Source of the DNA: Aquatica leii
Lineage: Eukaryota; Arthropoda; Insecta; Coleoptera; Lampyridae
Assembly: GCA_035610365.1 (NCBI GenBank)
Contig: CM069433.1
Coordinates: 172,934,882 to 172,998,881 of the forward strand
Direction of reading: 5' to 3'
DNA length: 64,000 nt
The notes under the pieces are model-generated. The model saw only the letters and a list, made by a program, of their open reading frames with translations. It did no database searches and had not been told where the DNA came from. The stretch's first letter is position 1. Each line of letters opens with the position of its first letter. The translations under genes and the position numbers were made by a program. This document shows positions 22,601-37,600 of this stretch, piece after piece.

Positions 22601-25600
22601 CACACGTTCAAAACAAGTTTCAACTAGTAAACCATTTGTGATGACTCATTGCTTGAACGACAAAAGTTTGATTAGGTCAAACTTTTCTTGATCAGCCATA
22701 AAGTTGATCAGCTCTATTGAAATTAAAGGTTCTCACTACAGTTTTTATTCAACTTTTGTTGATCAACTAAAATCGGCCAACTAAACTTGACTCGTGAGAA
22801 CGCACCTTAAAATAATTTCAAGAGATTATCAACTAACATTTTAATTTTATCATTTAAAATGTAAGTTGCTAAAAATTATTCTAGCATTTTCATTTATTTA
22901 TGAAAATTCGTTGATCTATGATGTTACTTCATTCATTTTCAACGTACATTTTTATTTAAATAACATTTTAAATCAACCCGCAGTTAAAAACATCATGTTT
23001 TTTAAACCAACATTTTAAATGTGGTAGAAAATAATAATATACATTTTAATTGGATCTTTTAGTTACTTTGTTGTTTTACTATTAAATACTAAATTTGTTT
23101 TGCTACATTTTAAACTAACTTCAATTTTTATTAAGATTATATTCATTTTTATCTATTTATTTCAGCACATTGAAACAGTTTAATTTGACATACATTTTAA
23201 TTCTACAATTTCAATGATTTTTATTTTTTTGTTTGTTAAATAAAAAATGTTACATGAATTCAAATGTTTGTTCATATACTGTATTCCTCAGTTTACATTA
23301 AAGCATGACTGTTAGAAATTTTTGAGCTAAATATATTGCATCAGTAAATAGGTTTTCACCTAACAATTTAAATGTGTTAAGTTTATTTAACAAACAGTTT
23401 TAATGTACTAAAATAAATAGAAAAAAAATTTGTTTTTAAGCATTGTTTATCGTAGCAAAAAACTGTATACAGTGCCATTTGAATTTTTAATAAAAATAAC
23501 CAATTAACATTTAAATGTTTTAGCAAATGACCATAACCCCCTAATTGCAAATATCACACTTAAACTCAAAAATATAAAGAGATATAAGAAAAACCCTAGG
23601 ATAGAATCAAGAAAACTCAAAGATTCCGTAATAGAAAAAAAATTACAACGGATTATCAACAAAAACCTGGACACAATGAATACAAAAACTGAGGACATCG
23701 AAAATCCATGGGAATCAGAAAAACACTGCCTCCTAGAGCCTTGCAAAGAAACACTAAAAGACACTGCATCGAAGAAAACTCAAGAATCAGGATGTTATTA
23801 GATACAGAGAAATCAATTGTGTAATCAAACAAACGATAAGAGAAGCCAAAGAAAAACACTTCGAAGAAAAATGCAAAGAGGTAGAAGAATTTTAAAACAA
23901 ATACGACTTATTCAATCTACATAAAAAGGTCAAAGAAGAGACAGGTTTACAACGAAGAAGTCAATCTAATATACTCGTTCACAAAAACGCAAGCCTATAA
24001 TGTCAACTGAGAAAAAAGTTTAACGAAGAGTTTTTCGCAGATGAAAGGGGTGAAATAGAACATATATCATATGTACCAGAGGAAATGGCCCCAGACGTTA
24101 CAAAGAAAGCAATTCTACACGCTCTGAAAACAACAAAAAATAGAAAAACTCCTGGATTGAATAAACTACATGCCGATACCAAAAAGGCGATATACCCAAA
24201 GAATGGTTGACCTCGGTTTTCATATGTATCTCTAAAAGAACGAATGCTAGAGAATGTAGTGATCAGTGCATAGCTTGATGTCCTATATGTTAAAACTGCT
24301 CCTGAACGTAATTCACAACAAAATTTATCAAAAATTAGACATGGATATAGATAAAACACAATTTGGATTTTACAAAGGCCTGGGTACACGCGGGGCCCTT
24401 TTTAATTTTCGATTCAATGTACTAGTCCAAAGAGCCTTGAACGTCAATCAAGATATATACGTGTGCTTCATCGACTATAGCAAAGCATTTGACAAAGTCC
24501 GCCATGACCAACTAATGAAAGCCCTATATCCAAACAGATAGACTACAATAACCTCAGAATAATATCAAACCTATATAACAAACAAAAAGCAAAAATCCGT
24601 ATTGACGAGCAATTATCGGACGAATTTGAGATGAAACGAGGAGTCAGACAAGGACGCGTTTTATCACCACTGCTTTTTAACGCATTCTCCGAAGAAATTC
24701 TGAAAAAGCGCTTGAAGGAGAGACAGCTGGAATTCAAATTAATGGGACACCAATAAATAATATCAGATACGCAGATGACACAGTTATAATAGCGAGAAAC
24801 GTCGAGGCCCGGCAAAGACTGAAGGACAAAACAGTTGAGTGTAGTCAAGAATATGAGTTAACAATGCACAATAAGACAACGAAATGTATGAAAATATCCA
24901 AAGTACAAGGAGGCAATATGAGACTGATAGTTAACGGCAACATCATCGAACAAGTCAAAAACTACACATATCTGGGTACAATGATTAATGCCACAAATGT
25001 CTACACAAAAGAAATTAAAATACAAATCGAAAAGGCAAGAACAAATTTTAACAAAACGAGAAAGGTACTTTGCACAAGAGATTTAAAACTCAACTTGAGA
25101 ATGCGGATGGCTAAATGCTGCATATTCTTTGTGTTGTTTTATGGGATGGAGGCTTGGACCATGAATAACACAACTTGTAAAAAACGCAAAGCCTTCAAAA
25201 TGTGCGTATATAGAAGGATCTTAAAAACATCATGGACAGACCACGTCACAAACGACAAAGTTCTGAGAAGACTTATTAAAAGAATGAGATCATACAAACA
25301 ATTAAAATAAGAAAACTACAATATCTAGGACATATTACACGCGGTGAAAAATACACCAAATTACAATTAATTATGCAAGGTAAAATTCAGGGTAAAAGAA
25401 GGGTAGGTAGGAGGAGAATTTCGTGGCTGCAACGGTATGCATGCTCATCAAATGAACTATTTAAAGCAGCCACTTCCAAAATTAAAATAATTACGATGAT
25501 AGCCAACCTCCATAGCGGAGATGGCACGTGAAGAAAAAGAAAAAGCAAAGGCTTGGAATAAATATAAAAAATCTGATAAATTTTAATTTAAAACTTGATA

Positions 25601-28600
25601 TAAAGGAGGCAGAAGTGGTTTCGGATAACCAACATTTCGGTTCTTTCTACTGAATTTTTTGATAAGATAACAGACTTTTAGTAAAACATAAATGCTTCTA
25701 CATATATATTTATAACTTATACAGTGCAATATAGTCTGATGTTTTTTGAAATAATCTTCCATTTTTTTCTGTTTTTTTTTTCACACCGATTTCTTGCAGC
25801 AATATCTTGCCAGCGTTTCATTAACAAAACGTCCGTAGGCTTAGCTTCATCCGACCGTTTCGCAAGTCGTAAGGACACCTACAATTAAGGAAGATTTGAC
25901 AGAATCCGTTAATTTTCTAAAGGATCTAAACAATTAAACATTAAAAAAAAATTGATAATGTACGCTAAAATAATCTCGTAAACCTACCTGTAAGACATTG
26001 AAAATCTTATCAACTGTGTCACGGCTGTTGTCTGCAACATTCTAGCCCTTGTCGTTTATTTCGTTTTTGTTTCGTTGGTTCGGTAAAGTTATGTCAACAA
26101 TGTCTTGGTCTGTAAAATCAAACTCTTAATTTATAGTGGTTGATATCTTTAGAACTTGGTACTTTTGGTATAAACTTTGAATACCTTTGTCATTTTCACT
26201 AGCGTCATCAACCAAAATCCCATTCTAAAATTTGTTCCATCATTTTTCCAAAGTTAAGAATTTTATTTATTTCTTTCATGATTGAGCACACCAGCACACT
26301 ACGTGCTTCATGTTTATTATCTTTATAATTTTAGACACACTTTTTAGATAGTTTGTTTTTTGTAACAGTGCTCTCAAAAAATATGTTCGATAATGTCTTT
26401 TAAAACATTCAGTTACTCCATGATTTAAGAGCTGAACCAAACTTGACACATTGGGTGGGAGAAAGTTGACAATTATTTCTACGTCTCGCCGATTTTGAGG
26501 GTGTGATGCGCATTGATTAATCGATTAATACTACAGCCTTACTTGAAATATTTTTTGATTTCAAAAACGACTCAACACTAGGGTACAAACATGGCATTAA
26601 ACCATCAGTAAATAAAGCACTATACATCCAACATTTTTTTTGGTTTTGGTTGAACACTGGAAGATCATTTTCGGCAAGGAATTTTTTCGAACATTTTAAA
26701 ACTTAATCCCGGTCAATTGTGAAAACTCGTCCATTTCAGTTTTAAAGACATCTACTGCATGAACATCGGCTTTTCCCTACAAATTTTTACTTGACGTACG
26801 TGTACCTATATTCTTCCATTTTTCCAGTCAACCAAAAGTAGCTCACCAGTTTCACCTATCATTTCGGAAAGCATCTTAGTTTTTATTATTGGTTCAGTGA
26901 GTGCTACGCTTTTTTCTTCCTGTTGCGTAAACTATAACATTTTTACAAGTTTCTATTATTTTGTTTTTGTTTAGCAACTTTGAAGAGTGCTCTTCGAACT
27001 TATTATTCATTTTGCGAAAGCTCGCCATTTTAACTCTTTCAATCGCTGCTAATTTTTCTTCAATTGTTATCACTACACTTTTCCGTTTCATTGACATGAT
27101 AAAGATTAGGTTCTCACACAAAATCCACAAAACTAACTTGATCTGAGCTATCAATTAACACAACGTTAAAAAATAGTGCGAATCAAACTAACTGGATAGC
27201 ACATAAATAAGATAGGTTATTATGGAGTAGCAAATAGTGAAAAACAGTAGACCTGCCTGCTACCACCACTTTTTTCTCCTTTTGCTTCGGTTTTGACTTT
27301 CAATAGTTATTTTCCAAAGATTATGTAGCATTATAGTCAGCATTGGATAACAATATAGTTTCTTAACGTTTCGTTTTATTAAAGCTTCATCAGAAAAACA
27401 TGTATTAAAATAAGATACAAGACGTTTATTAGTTTGCCTCTTAATATAAATATATCAATTTGATAATTTTATAACAAAATGTAAAAGGTAAAAAAATTGT
27501 AAATTTAGTGAAGTGCAGTGAAGCAAGAAATCTTATAAATTCTGTGATTTTATTCACAAACCGTGATTTATCAAAAACCACTCTTGTGCAACTTCAGATT
27601 CAATTAGTGCTTTATCAAAGACAATCGCGCTTGCATCAGTTGTTTCAATAAATAAAGTTTCTACTTTCTACTTCAGATGAATCAGATCTGTACGCAGTCT
27701 CAGAAGGGAAATTACATATCTTCTAATCAATCAGATTGAAATGATTTAGCCGCCAACTCAAAAAAGAGTGATAATGAGAATACTGACAACGATAATAATA
27801 AATACGCTATTATTCAGACTTAAAATTCTCAGCCTAAATATTTAAGGATCTTGTAGAGGCATGCAAAACGATTTTACGTTTTCTGGTCAAGTTGGAGTAA
27901 AAACAAATAACTTGTATTTATCTAACCCGTATTTGATTCATAGGCAGTTTATCACAGACAAAGTTCTGGACATAATGATCCAATAGATATGCGTCTAAAT
28001 ATATAAGTACTTATCAATCAAAGCTTCGATCATTTGTCCGTGAATAGAAAAATACCAAATGCAATCAAAAAACTTCTAGCTATTTTGATAATCATGAGAA
28101 TAACGCATTTACCAAAGATGGGAGCGTATTAAACCAACAACGAAATGTTCGGCAATAAGACGACTAAAAAAAAATAACATTAAAGTAAGACCGTTTTGAT
28201 TGCTTACTCAAATTTTTACATTTTTCAAATAACGCAAATTCAGCAGCAGGCACTGACAGGCTTCATAAATTAAAAAACATTGTGAACTTAATTTGCCATA
28301 AACTTCAAAATACCTTTTCTCCTGATGAATCGGTAGTGATAGATGGAACTAGGATACTTGGAGAAGCAGATTAGTATTCCGGTAATATCTTCCAGCAAAA
28401 AGTTATTAGTATGGCGTAAAAATATATAAGATCTGCACTTTAAAAAGTGCAGATGCTGGAAAAAATGCTCCTGGTTCTCCTCTTCATGACCATACTTATG
28501 ATGTTTCTATGTCTTTACTAAATAGACTTTTGAATAAAGGTCAAATATTATTTGTGAACAACTCTTATTTAAGCGTCTCATTTAATCTGTTAAATTTGAA

Positions 28601-31600
28601 AACGTAACTTTGCGGTACACTAAGAAGTAATAAAAGAGGAAATCCAAAAAAACGTTACAAACAAAAAGTTGAAAAAAGGTAAAATGTATGGTGAACAAAA
28701 TAGCGACGGAATCCGAATGGATAGACAAAAGGTCAGTTCTAATGGTTACTAGTGTACCTAGACATATAACAGAAAGAAAACCAACAAGTGTCAAGAAAAG
28801 GAAAGGTTTTTTTTTTGAATAATTTGGTCTTGCGTGTAAATTTATAGATACAACAACAAAATAGCTCAATATGTTTCACATTCAGTTACGGCTGGCCCAT
28901 ACGGGCTCTAAGGCGCAAGCCACCCAGACGTTCATTAAAACAAAAAAACAGAACAAATGATTTTCATATGCAACCTGCAAAAGAGCTTGAACTGCTATAG
29001 CCCGCGGTTCAGTTCTGATTCATCGGTAGAACGTGTACGATGTCTTCCAAGCAAAACGTTTGTTGTACGTAATTTTTGAAAAATGCAAAAAAGATAATAT
29101 GAGTTTGTAGAACTGTCCTTAGAAGAAAAAGTTGGTATAAAATCTCTTGAAAAGCTCACTAAAAATATGGAACTAAATCAAGCAGATAAAACTGCAGGTT
29201 ATAACACAAAAAAATTTAAAAAAAATCCTATTTCAAAAAGTGAACTAAAAATGAAAAAATAATTTAATTTAGTTACAATTAAATGACAAAATTTTTATTC
29301 ACATAAGTTACTTGTTGAAGTCGATGTACGACATTGACATGGGATTGGGCTAATGTCTTAACATTATCTTCAACAGTTGTAATACATTTAACTCGAATGT
29401 GTTTGACATCAATGTCAAAAAGTAATTTCATGTAAATAAAAATTTTGTCGTTTAATTATACATAAATTAAATTATCATTTTTTACTTTTTAGTGGATTTT
29501 ATTTGATGCATTTTTTAAAAGTTGGTTCAATAGAATTTTTTATCTAAATTTAAGAGTTTGATCATTTTCTTATGAATTCCATCATCATAATTTGACCAAA
29601 TTGAAATGGAATGGAAGTTACTTTATTTTTAATAAAAAAATAATAATCCAAGTCAGTCAGCGTCGTAAAGAATGATCGCTAAACACACCATACCATATTA
29701 AAAAAAATATTTTGACGAATTGAGAACCGCCTCATTTTTTTGAAATCGATTGACAGAAAGTGGATATGTAGATGTGGTACAATAAATGCTTTGTTTTGTT
29801 TCCCATGTTTATTTTTTTATTCTAATGGAACTAATAGAACTTCTAAACATTTTGGTAGTTACCTACATAATGCCATAATGATATCAGAAAACTTTCACAT
29901 TATCTACAAAGATTTTGATAAATAGAAGAAAAACTGTACAATCAGATGAAACTCGTTCAAAAGCCATTTACAAGATGGGAAAGAATGAGGGCACAGTAAA
30001 AAAGTGCAGGAAAAAGTGTTCCTTGTGCTATCAGAAAATGGAAAGTAAAGAATATTTGCAAGGTATTCGCCGGTATGAAATTCTGATAATTCATAAACAT
30101 CAATAGTGGCTGATTCCATTTTGACACTATTAGGAAAATGAATAGTAACTCCAAGAAAACTTCTGGTTTGTATTGTGTCAGTCCAAATATAATTCGTAAC
30201 GGTAAAATTATTCAGTGTTGTAATATTATATTTAAAATATTTTTGAGTCCCTTTAAATCTACTCTTAAAAATTCTGCTGAAAACTTTGACAGTATTTTGT
30301 ATAAAAAAGCAGCTACTTCTATCCACTTTAAAAAGCCTTTACAATTTGGAATAGTTGTGCATTTTTACAAATCATATACAATATTCTGTTATATAATCGA
30401 ATAGCTTTAATACTACTACTACTATTACTACTACCGTTCACTAATCATATAAGACATTTAACCTTTAGTTGCGTTTTTATGCAAGAGATGGCGAACGTGT
30501 TTTGCTTGTCTAGATCATAACAGTAACGTCGTTGACAATTAGCATTGATTTTCTTCATACTGCTGTAGACGTGTAGATGAATTACATTGCACATAAAACA
30601 AAACACACTTTTTCTTTCCGCTGTTAGTCAATAACTAAAAATTATAAGACTGTTGATTTTTAAAAAAATATATTTCTAACTATATAAATCAAAAATGAAA
30701 ACACTTTTTATGTACAACGTGATTACTAGATTTCAAATTTACACCATAAAGCTTACATTTTTAATTTAAAACCGAAAATCAAATACTAAACTAAAAACTA
30801 AGGACGTTAACACTTTTAATTCACTTTTAAAACGTTTGACATCTTGATACTATCTAGCGATTAGTTAAAATACTTAGCTGCTAAAACGCTTACTGATTTT
30901 TAGCATTTTTAATATGAATATATCCGCGAGAGCTGAGGCTCTTTGATACATCCTAGCTAGAATAGATTGCATTAAAAGTTGAATAGTTTTACAATATTTT
31001 TTTCTTTACAGGATTGCAAAAAACCTAATTTCGTAATTTTATATTTGGTACGTTGGTAAAATTATTACGATACATACTAACAGGCAGGCAGTGCAAATCA
31101 GAAATAATACAAAGTACAAAGACTGTGATCTCTCTTCTTGCTTGCTGCCCTCCAAACTTTTTCACATATTGTAAAAAAAACGACAGTGATTTAACGTCAT
31201 TTAGTTACTGTAGTTATACTCACAAAGTTATACTCGTAAAACTTTGAAATCATTTTTTGCTTTGTTTTTTTTTTCAACCAGATTTATAAAATAATGAAAC
31301 GACCAACTCTAATTTTGATTAAATTTTAGTAAATATTTTAAGAAATAATAAAACAATTTTGTGGGTATTTAAATAAAAAATTGACTACACAAAACCCGAA
31401 CTCAATCGGTTAAGAAATACTCTCAAAAAATAAATTAGAAGTTTTACATTGTGCAAAATTATGTTGGGAATTGTATTGCTTTAATTTAAAAAACAATTAC
31501 GTGCATTTACAATCTTAAGTTATTTTTATCTGTAAACGCTATGATTGTGCACGTATCAATTGTCATCATTCGGAGAAAGGTAGTGATAAGCGCTGACCTA

Positions 31601-34600
31601 TATAAACGAACGCGTAAATAATAGACGACCTTGAACGTAATATTAAGTTGAATGTCAGTCATTTACGAATTATGCGCTGCTATTAGAAGTGCCGAGTATA
31701 TTAGTATATTGTACGCCACTGTAAGTACCGTTGCGACTTGTGTTGGCCCCTCGCCATCTATCTCTATTAGACCGCAACTAGTCCGGTTACAAGTCTTATA
31801 TGATTATTCAATGCTACTACTAAAATTTGAATTCAATGTTAAGTTTTGACTTGCTGGAACAGAACTGCTACGACTTTTAACAACTACAATTACATCTGCT
31901 GTCACTTTCCAATAATATGCCTGTAATAAATTATTACTTTTGTTTTTCTTTAACAAAGAATCCTGCATTTATTTTTATGTGTAATTTTAAATTGGTCGTT
32001 TTCTTACAACTTTTTAAAATTTTTGAGGATGTGCAAGATTTTGCTGACGAATTATTGATTTTTCAAATCTCAAAAGACTCCCTATATAGACTCTTTTGTA
32101 GCTTTCCAATTCTAACTGAGAAAAATAAACACGGCACTAGAGCGTTAATCTGCAGTTAGAAATGTCGCCGTCAGTTTTACACATAAGATAAAAGTATTTC
32201 TTTGTTTACAGCACATATTACGTCTTCTGAGTTTCTTTCAAAATCCAAAAATTCAAACGACTTTTAAAGTTTTTGTAAAAACAATTAATATTTTTCTTCA
32301 ATACCAATAATCCACAAAACGTCAAATTTTATATAGTGTTCTAACTACAATTTATTTAATTTTTTTTTCAATCCAAAAACAAACGGAAACACGTAAAAAC
32401 CGATTGTTTTTTTGATCTGAACGATAAAAGTAAATTGCGATTCCAAATTACAAAATATCATGAATTTAAACCTGTACCTAAATGCAAAATGAAAAAAAAC
32501 CGTTTGTTGCGGATGCTATTTCAGATTCTATCAATGCCGCCATCATTTAAGATAAACGTTCTCAGCCTTTAAGCAATGGAGAAGCAATCAAACAGCTCAC
32601 TAAATTTAATTTTTTGCAATGGTTATCGTATTCGTCGTTACATTAAAATGAAACTTTACATGGAACATGCATTATCTTAATAGTATACAAAACCTTTTAT
32701 TTTACAAACAGGTTATTAAAGAAACAAAAATATTGTAAACAGTATCTTACTTGTGACCAGTTTCCGTATTCCCAAAACGACGGACACGGTATCCTATAAC
32801 AAGGTCTAACATTTATCGGTCGAATTCCTGCACATTTTGTCGGATTAACCATATATCGCCATGGTTTATCTAAGTTTGAGTTGTTTACATTTTCAGCAAA
32901 AGCGGATTTAGGCACACAGTATAATTCTCTATGTTGTTTTCCGTAAGATCCACAAGTAACGGTACATGGTTCCCATTCTCCCGTAATCCAATGAAAGTTG
33001 CAGCTAAAACACAATAATGTATAAAACCTATTAGATTCACCTATATTCAATAATACACACCTAAATGTATTGCAAATTTCTGAAGGTACATTTGGTTTAA
33101 GTAGTAACGAACAAAATTTTCTTCGCACGATTTTTTTTTGGTTTTTGTCCCAACAAGCTATGGTTTTTTGACGTTTACCACCGCCGCAACTTGCGGAACA
33201 TGGGCCCCAACCCCCCAAGATCCAATCAAATCGAGAAGAAAAATTTTTTTGACCTTGCTGAATATAATACTGGGTCGTCACAGACACGTTTAGTCCCATA
33301 TTTACTTCACCTTTGGAAGCATACAACTAAAAACGTATAAATGCAGTCATCTTTGGTTTTTACTTGAATACAAGATTTATTTAACTTTGTTTTAAAATAA
33401 CTCCGTTTTAAAAATACGTGTTACACAGCAGAAATTGACAAATTTTAATATAAATCTGTCTTAAATAACCAAAACAGTTTTGTTATTTTAAAACGTAAGT
33501 TTGAATGCAAATCCAATTTAAAAAAGTACTTTTTATTAAAGAACCTTAGGATGCAGAACATGTTTGATAAACGATTTTACACAACAAAGACCTGGAAAGC
33601 CCGTTTCTATTAGTAGATGTAAATGTGAGCAATATTTGCATTAGACTAAAATAAATTCTACAAGTCCTATACTGTATTGTCTTTTACGTTGTGGTTTTAT
33701 CCCGCAGTTTTATTCATAACTATTTTGAATTACGCGAGTGTAAAATCAACTTACACCGTTAACCGTCGTTGTAGCTATTTACGTACAGTTACCTTTTATA
33801 CATGGTAACTTACTATGAGATGGCTCTGCCATCAAACTTTGTTAATGATTGTTGATAAAATTTTTTAAACAAACAAAAAAATCTTAACTAGTGGTATACA
33901 CTTGGTATAAATTTAAATGTAGCGCCTTTGTGTGCGCAACGAGAAACGTAAGGTAAGAAAAGAGAAGAAAGTGAAGATGTGTACGATCATGTTGAGATTA
34001 GCTTAGTGACTCCAATGTATAACTTTTGTTCTTTTTATGCTTATGAAAAATAAATATGGTAATCACTGAGTGTTGATTATTTAATTTTGTCATCCATGCA
34101 CAAAAAAATTGTTTTTAAATTCAGAAGTGGGATATTGAAACTAAATACCGTAAGTGCTGAGATTGTAATGAGAGTACGTGACTAGTTTCAGAGACGTGAA
34201 CTATTTGTGGACGTAGATAACCAAGTTCAGGGAAAGGTCGGAGAAATTGTCTAGAAGGTACAGAAGTTGGTTTATTGTTAAGAGTTTAGTACACTTGATA
34301 ATGGCGTTCAAAAGTGTCATGGTGGACATTTCAGTGGAAGACGTGTAGTTTTGAGAAGCCGACTATGGCACCTCTAGCGATGTGACGTCATCAACGAAGA
34401 TGGTCCCGGGAAATCAGCTAGAAGGTACAAGGCCTGATCGGAAAGGTGTTAATATGACAAATGTTTCAAGCGCAGATGTGTCAATGATGTTAACATAAAT
34501 GCAACAGATGCTAAAAAAATTAGTAGTGAACAACAGTCAGTTAACATCATAGTGTTTTCGGGAATAATAAACAAGTTTAAAAAACAAGAAGATCATGCGT

Positions 34601-37600
34601 ATGCGAGTAACTGGATAGAGCGATTAAAGTCAACAAAGAAGTTGAATCATTGGTCATATGCATATGTTGTTGAAATTGCGCGGATGCATTTGAGGGGCAG
34701 GGCAGAGCGAAACACCGGCGTAACTACAGGGTGGCCTGAGTGGGCTGGGCATCCCCCATACCTCTCCAGGCCCCCTTCAAAAAAATGTAACTGGCGCATA
34801 ATCATATCTTTTTATCCACAATAGGACATTCATAATTAAAAAATATGCTTCACTATAAACTGGGAATTAGGCTCCTCTAGCGCAGATGTCTAGTTACTCG
34901 CATGGAGTAAAGTCGTGGTATTTGAAGCGGCGGTTGACGATTCATTCATTTCAAGACTTTCAAAATGTTTTTTAATATGTTGTGTGAAACATTTGAAATT
35001 ACCATTCAGCCGAAGTGAAAAACAGTTATTATCAGGACTTTATAATAAAGAGAACGTGCCAGGATTATTAATTAAGAATCACGCAAATATAATGAAATTA
35101 TTCAGCGACCTTTTTTTACTGCAAAGGATCAAGAATTCAGCAAAAATAGGTCTGCAAGGACAAAATCAGATAAGGAACACAAAACCACTACAAACATTAG
35201 ACATTCGTAATGTAAACACTACAGGAGGTATTCTACAAAGTCGCAAGAAGTACTGTTTTAAAAAAAGAAAATAAAACGTGCTTCAAATATAAACAAAACG
35301 GACATTTAACTAAAGATTTGGTTATTCCGGTTAATGAACTGGCTGTTAAGTGTAAGAAACGTAGACATTTTAAAAGGCAATGTTCCGGTGGTAATTAAAT
35401 GGTGTCTAAGATAGATGACTAGTTCTTCAAATTCAATTGATACGTTCTTAAGATAAGTTTGCGTGAACAGATTGAATGTTACTGCGCAAATTGATCCAGG
35501 ATCGTCGGTAAATACGATAACGGAGTCGTCGGTGGTAATGTATAATTTAGGCAAAATTCCTACAAAAAAAGAATTGAGTAGTTTAGGTAGATCAAAAGCT
35601 CCGGCAGTACGTGTGAAAACAATAGTACCGGCTAGACTTGTAGTAGACGATGTCTTGTTAGAAACAAAATTTTCTGTAGTTCCAGATAAGGTACAATTCA
35701 CGGAAGCATTTATTAGTAAGACATTTACAAAAAAGTCCAGAAATTGCATACGTTCAAGTAGATGACAAATTGGTATTATATACTAGAAACGATTTTCCAT
35801 TTAAAGATGTGATCGTAGGAGAAAAATCAGGTAGTGCAAAATAACTTAAACTTATCTATTGTCAATGCAGGCATTGAAGATTGTGTGGTTAAAACCAATG
35901 ACGTTAAGTTAAGACTGTCGGAATGTATGTGGTTAGTGGGAATGAACTAAAGCATGCCACAAAAAACATGCTAAACGTAAATAAACGAGTTATATCAGAC
36001 GAACAAATGAAAGAATTAGTGCCAGTTAGACAAAAACTGTGTAGTGCAAGTGTGTTTGAACGTGAATAATCAACGAGTTAGTTAACGAATGAAAGAAATG
36101 CGGTATAGTGTCGGAAACGTCCTTGCACAATGGCTCGCCATTTTTACTGATTCAATAGAAAACGGAAAAACCGACAAAAATTGCTGACTGTTAAGGATTT
36201 CCCTACAAATCGAAACGTACACGACGTCAGGAAATTTTTGAGTTTGGCGAGCTACTTTCGACGATTCATACAGTTAAGTGATTTGACAAAACAAACAATA
36301 AGATTTAGATAGAACAAGGTGACTCAAGGTGCATTCAATGACTTCAAGCGTGAGTTATGTAATGAAGGAGTGCTGCAAGTGTTTGATGTAAAGGCAGAAC
36401 ATGCAGAAGTACACACAGATGCTAATGCCGGGGGAATCGCCGGGATGTTGCTCCAAGCTAAGCACGTTAACGATGTTTAAAGAAATTAAAGTAGGACATA
36501 AGACGCGTCAGTTGTATGTGATACTGAAATCGATGAGAAAAGCGACGTGCGTGCGTTATTATAACAATGCTCGACATTTCGGATTAGACAAAACGGTGAA
36601 TGCCATATTAAAACGATTTTGGTTTGCTGGGATGAAAAGATACGTACGGTAATATATTAGGTCGTGTTTCGAATAGTTATCAAGCAAAATTCCAGGTGGG
36701 CGTCAGCCTGGTTTTCTTCACACGCTACCAGTGGCGGACAGATCATTTTCTGGGATGCATATGGATCATTTCGGACCGCTTATTAAGGCAAAGAAAGCAA
36801 ATATATATATTCTGGTTATAAAGGATGCGCTAACCAAATTTATAAAATTGTACGCCGTCAAGGATATAAGAACTAAGACGAAAATGCAACTACTTTTCGA
36901 CATATTTGGTCTACCAGTGCGACCAATAACAGATAGGGGTTCTTATTTCACCTCGAAGGAATTCGGTAAATTTTGAATTAGTCTGGGTATCAAGCACATA
37001 CCTAATCGACATCCACAGGTCAACGGTGAAGCTGAATCAGTAATGAAAACTTTATTACCTGTGTTGGTTACATTATAAGCTGAAGACGAGCCTTTTTGGG
37101 ACACGAAACTAAATGGAGTACAAAGAAATTTAAATTGCGGCGAGAAAAAGACAAGAAAATGTTTTCTTTACGAAGAATGAGAAGATACGTACGGTAATAT
37201 ATCAGGTCGTGTTTCGAATGGTTATCAAGCAAAATTCCAGGTGGGCGTCAGCCTGGTTTTCTTTGTACGCTACCAGTGGCAGACAGACCATTTTCTAGGG
37301 TGCATATGAATCATTTCGGGCAGCTTTAAGACAAAGAAAAGTAAATTATACATTCTAGTTATAAAAGATGCGCTAACCAAATTTTCACAATTGTACATAC
37401 GCCGTCAAGGATACAAGGACTAAGGCAAACCTTATGAAAAAAACTATTTTTTGACAGTTTTGGTCTATCAGTGCGAGTAGTAGTAGATATGTGTACTTGT
37501 TTTTCCTCAAAGAAATTCGGTGAATGGGTATCAAGCACACGTTGACATGTAGTCGACTTCTACAAGCCAACGGTTGAGCTGAATCGGTGATAAAGACTTT

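Larger units (their letters stand above)
20170..22806 (+). mobile_element. Rearranged PIF/Harbinger DNA transposon
   Basis: The element contains the two usual Harbinger products, a DDE transposase in two pieces on the plus strand and a MADF-type protein on the minus strand. The right end reads CTCGTGAGAACGCACC followed by TTA, as for Harbinger ends with 3-bp TTA/TAA duplications. TTAATTGATCAACAAAAGTTGAATAC at about 20170 is the inverted partner of a block at about 22745-22785, but the outermost left end is lost or diverged. The minus-strand gene lies where the central part of the transposase should be, so the element has been rearranged. Confidence 0.75.
23505..25570 (+). mobile_element. RTE-like non-LTR retrotransposon, 5'-truncated (copy 1)
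   Basis: The copy begins inside the endonuclease ([11 protein letters not shown], the SDH-type block) and continues with the linker. Then comes the reverse transcriptase: [19 protein letters not shown] near 24458, a region with [12 protein letters not shown] around 24645 and an [13 protein letters not shown] block near 24770. Next are [15 protein letters not shown], and the C-terminal block with QYLGHI and [12 protein letters not shown] near 25320-25430. Frameshifts separate these parts. The DHxPL start and C-terminal KRxxGRRRxSWL block are typical of RTE-like or craniofacial-development-protein-2-like arthropod elements. It lies antisense in an ADAMTS intron. Confidence 0.85.

Noticed and set aside
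31652..32159. Plus-strand frames of 65 and 80 codons in the ADAMTS intron
   Set aside because: No domain, no consistent splice sites and AT-driven composition.
35306..35749. 147-codon minus-strand frame with a hydrophobic start
   Set aside because: It is antisense to the protease region of the Ty3/gypsy relic, whose plus-strand frame carries the recognisable motif.
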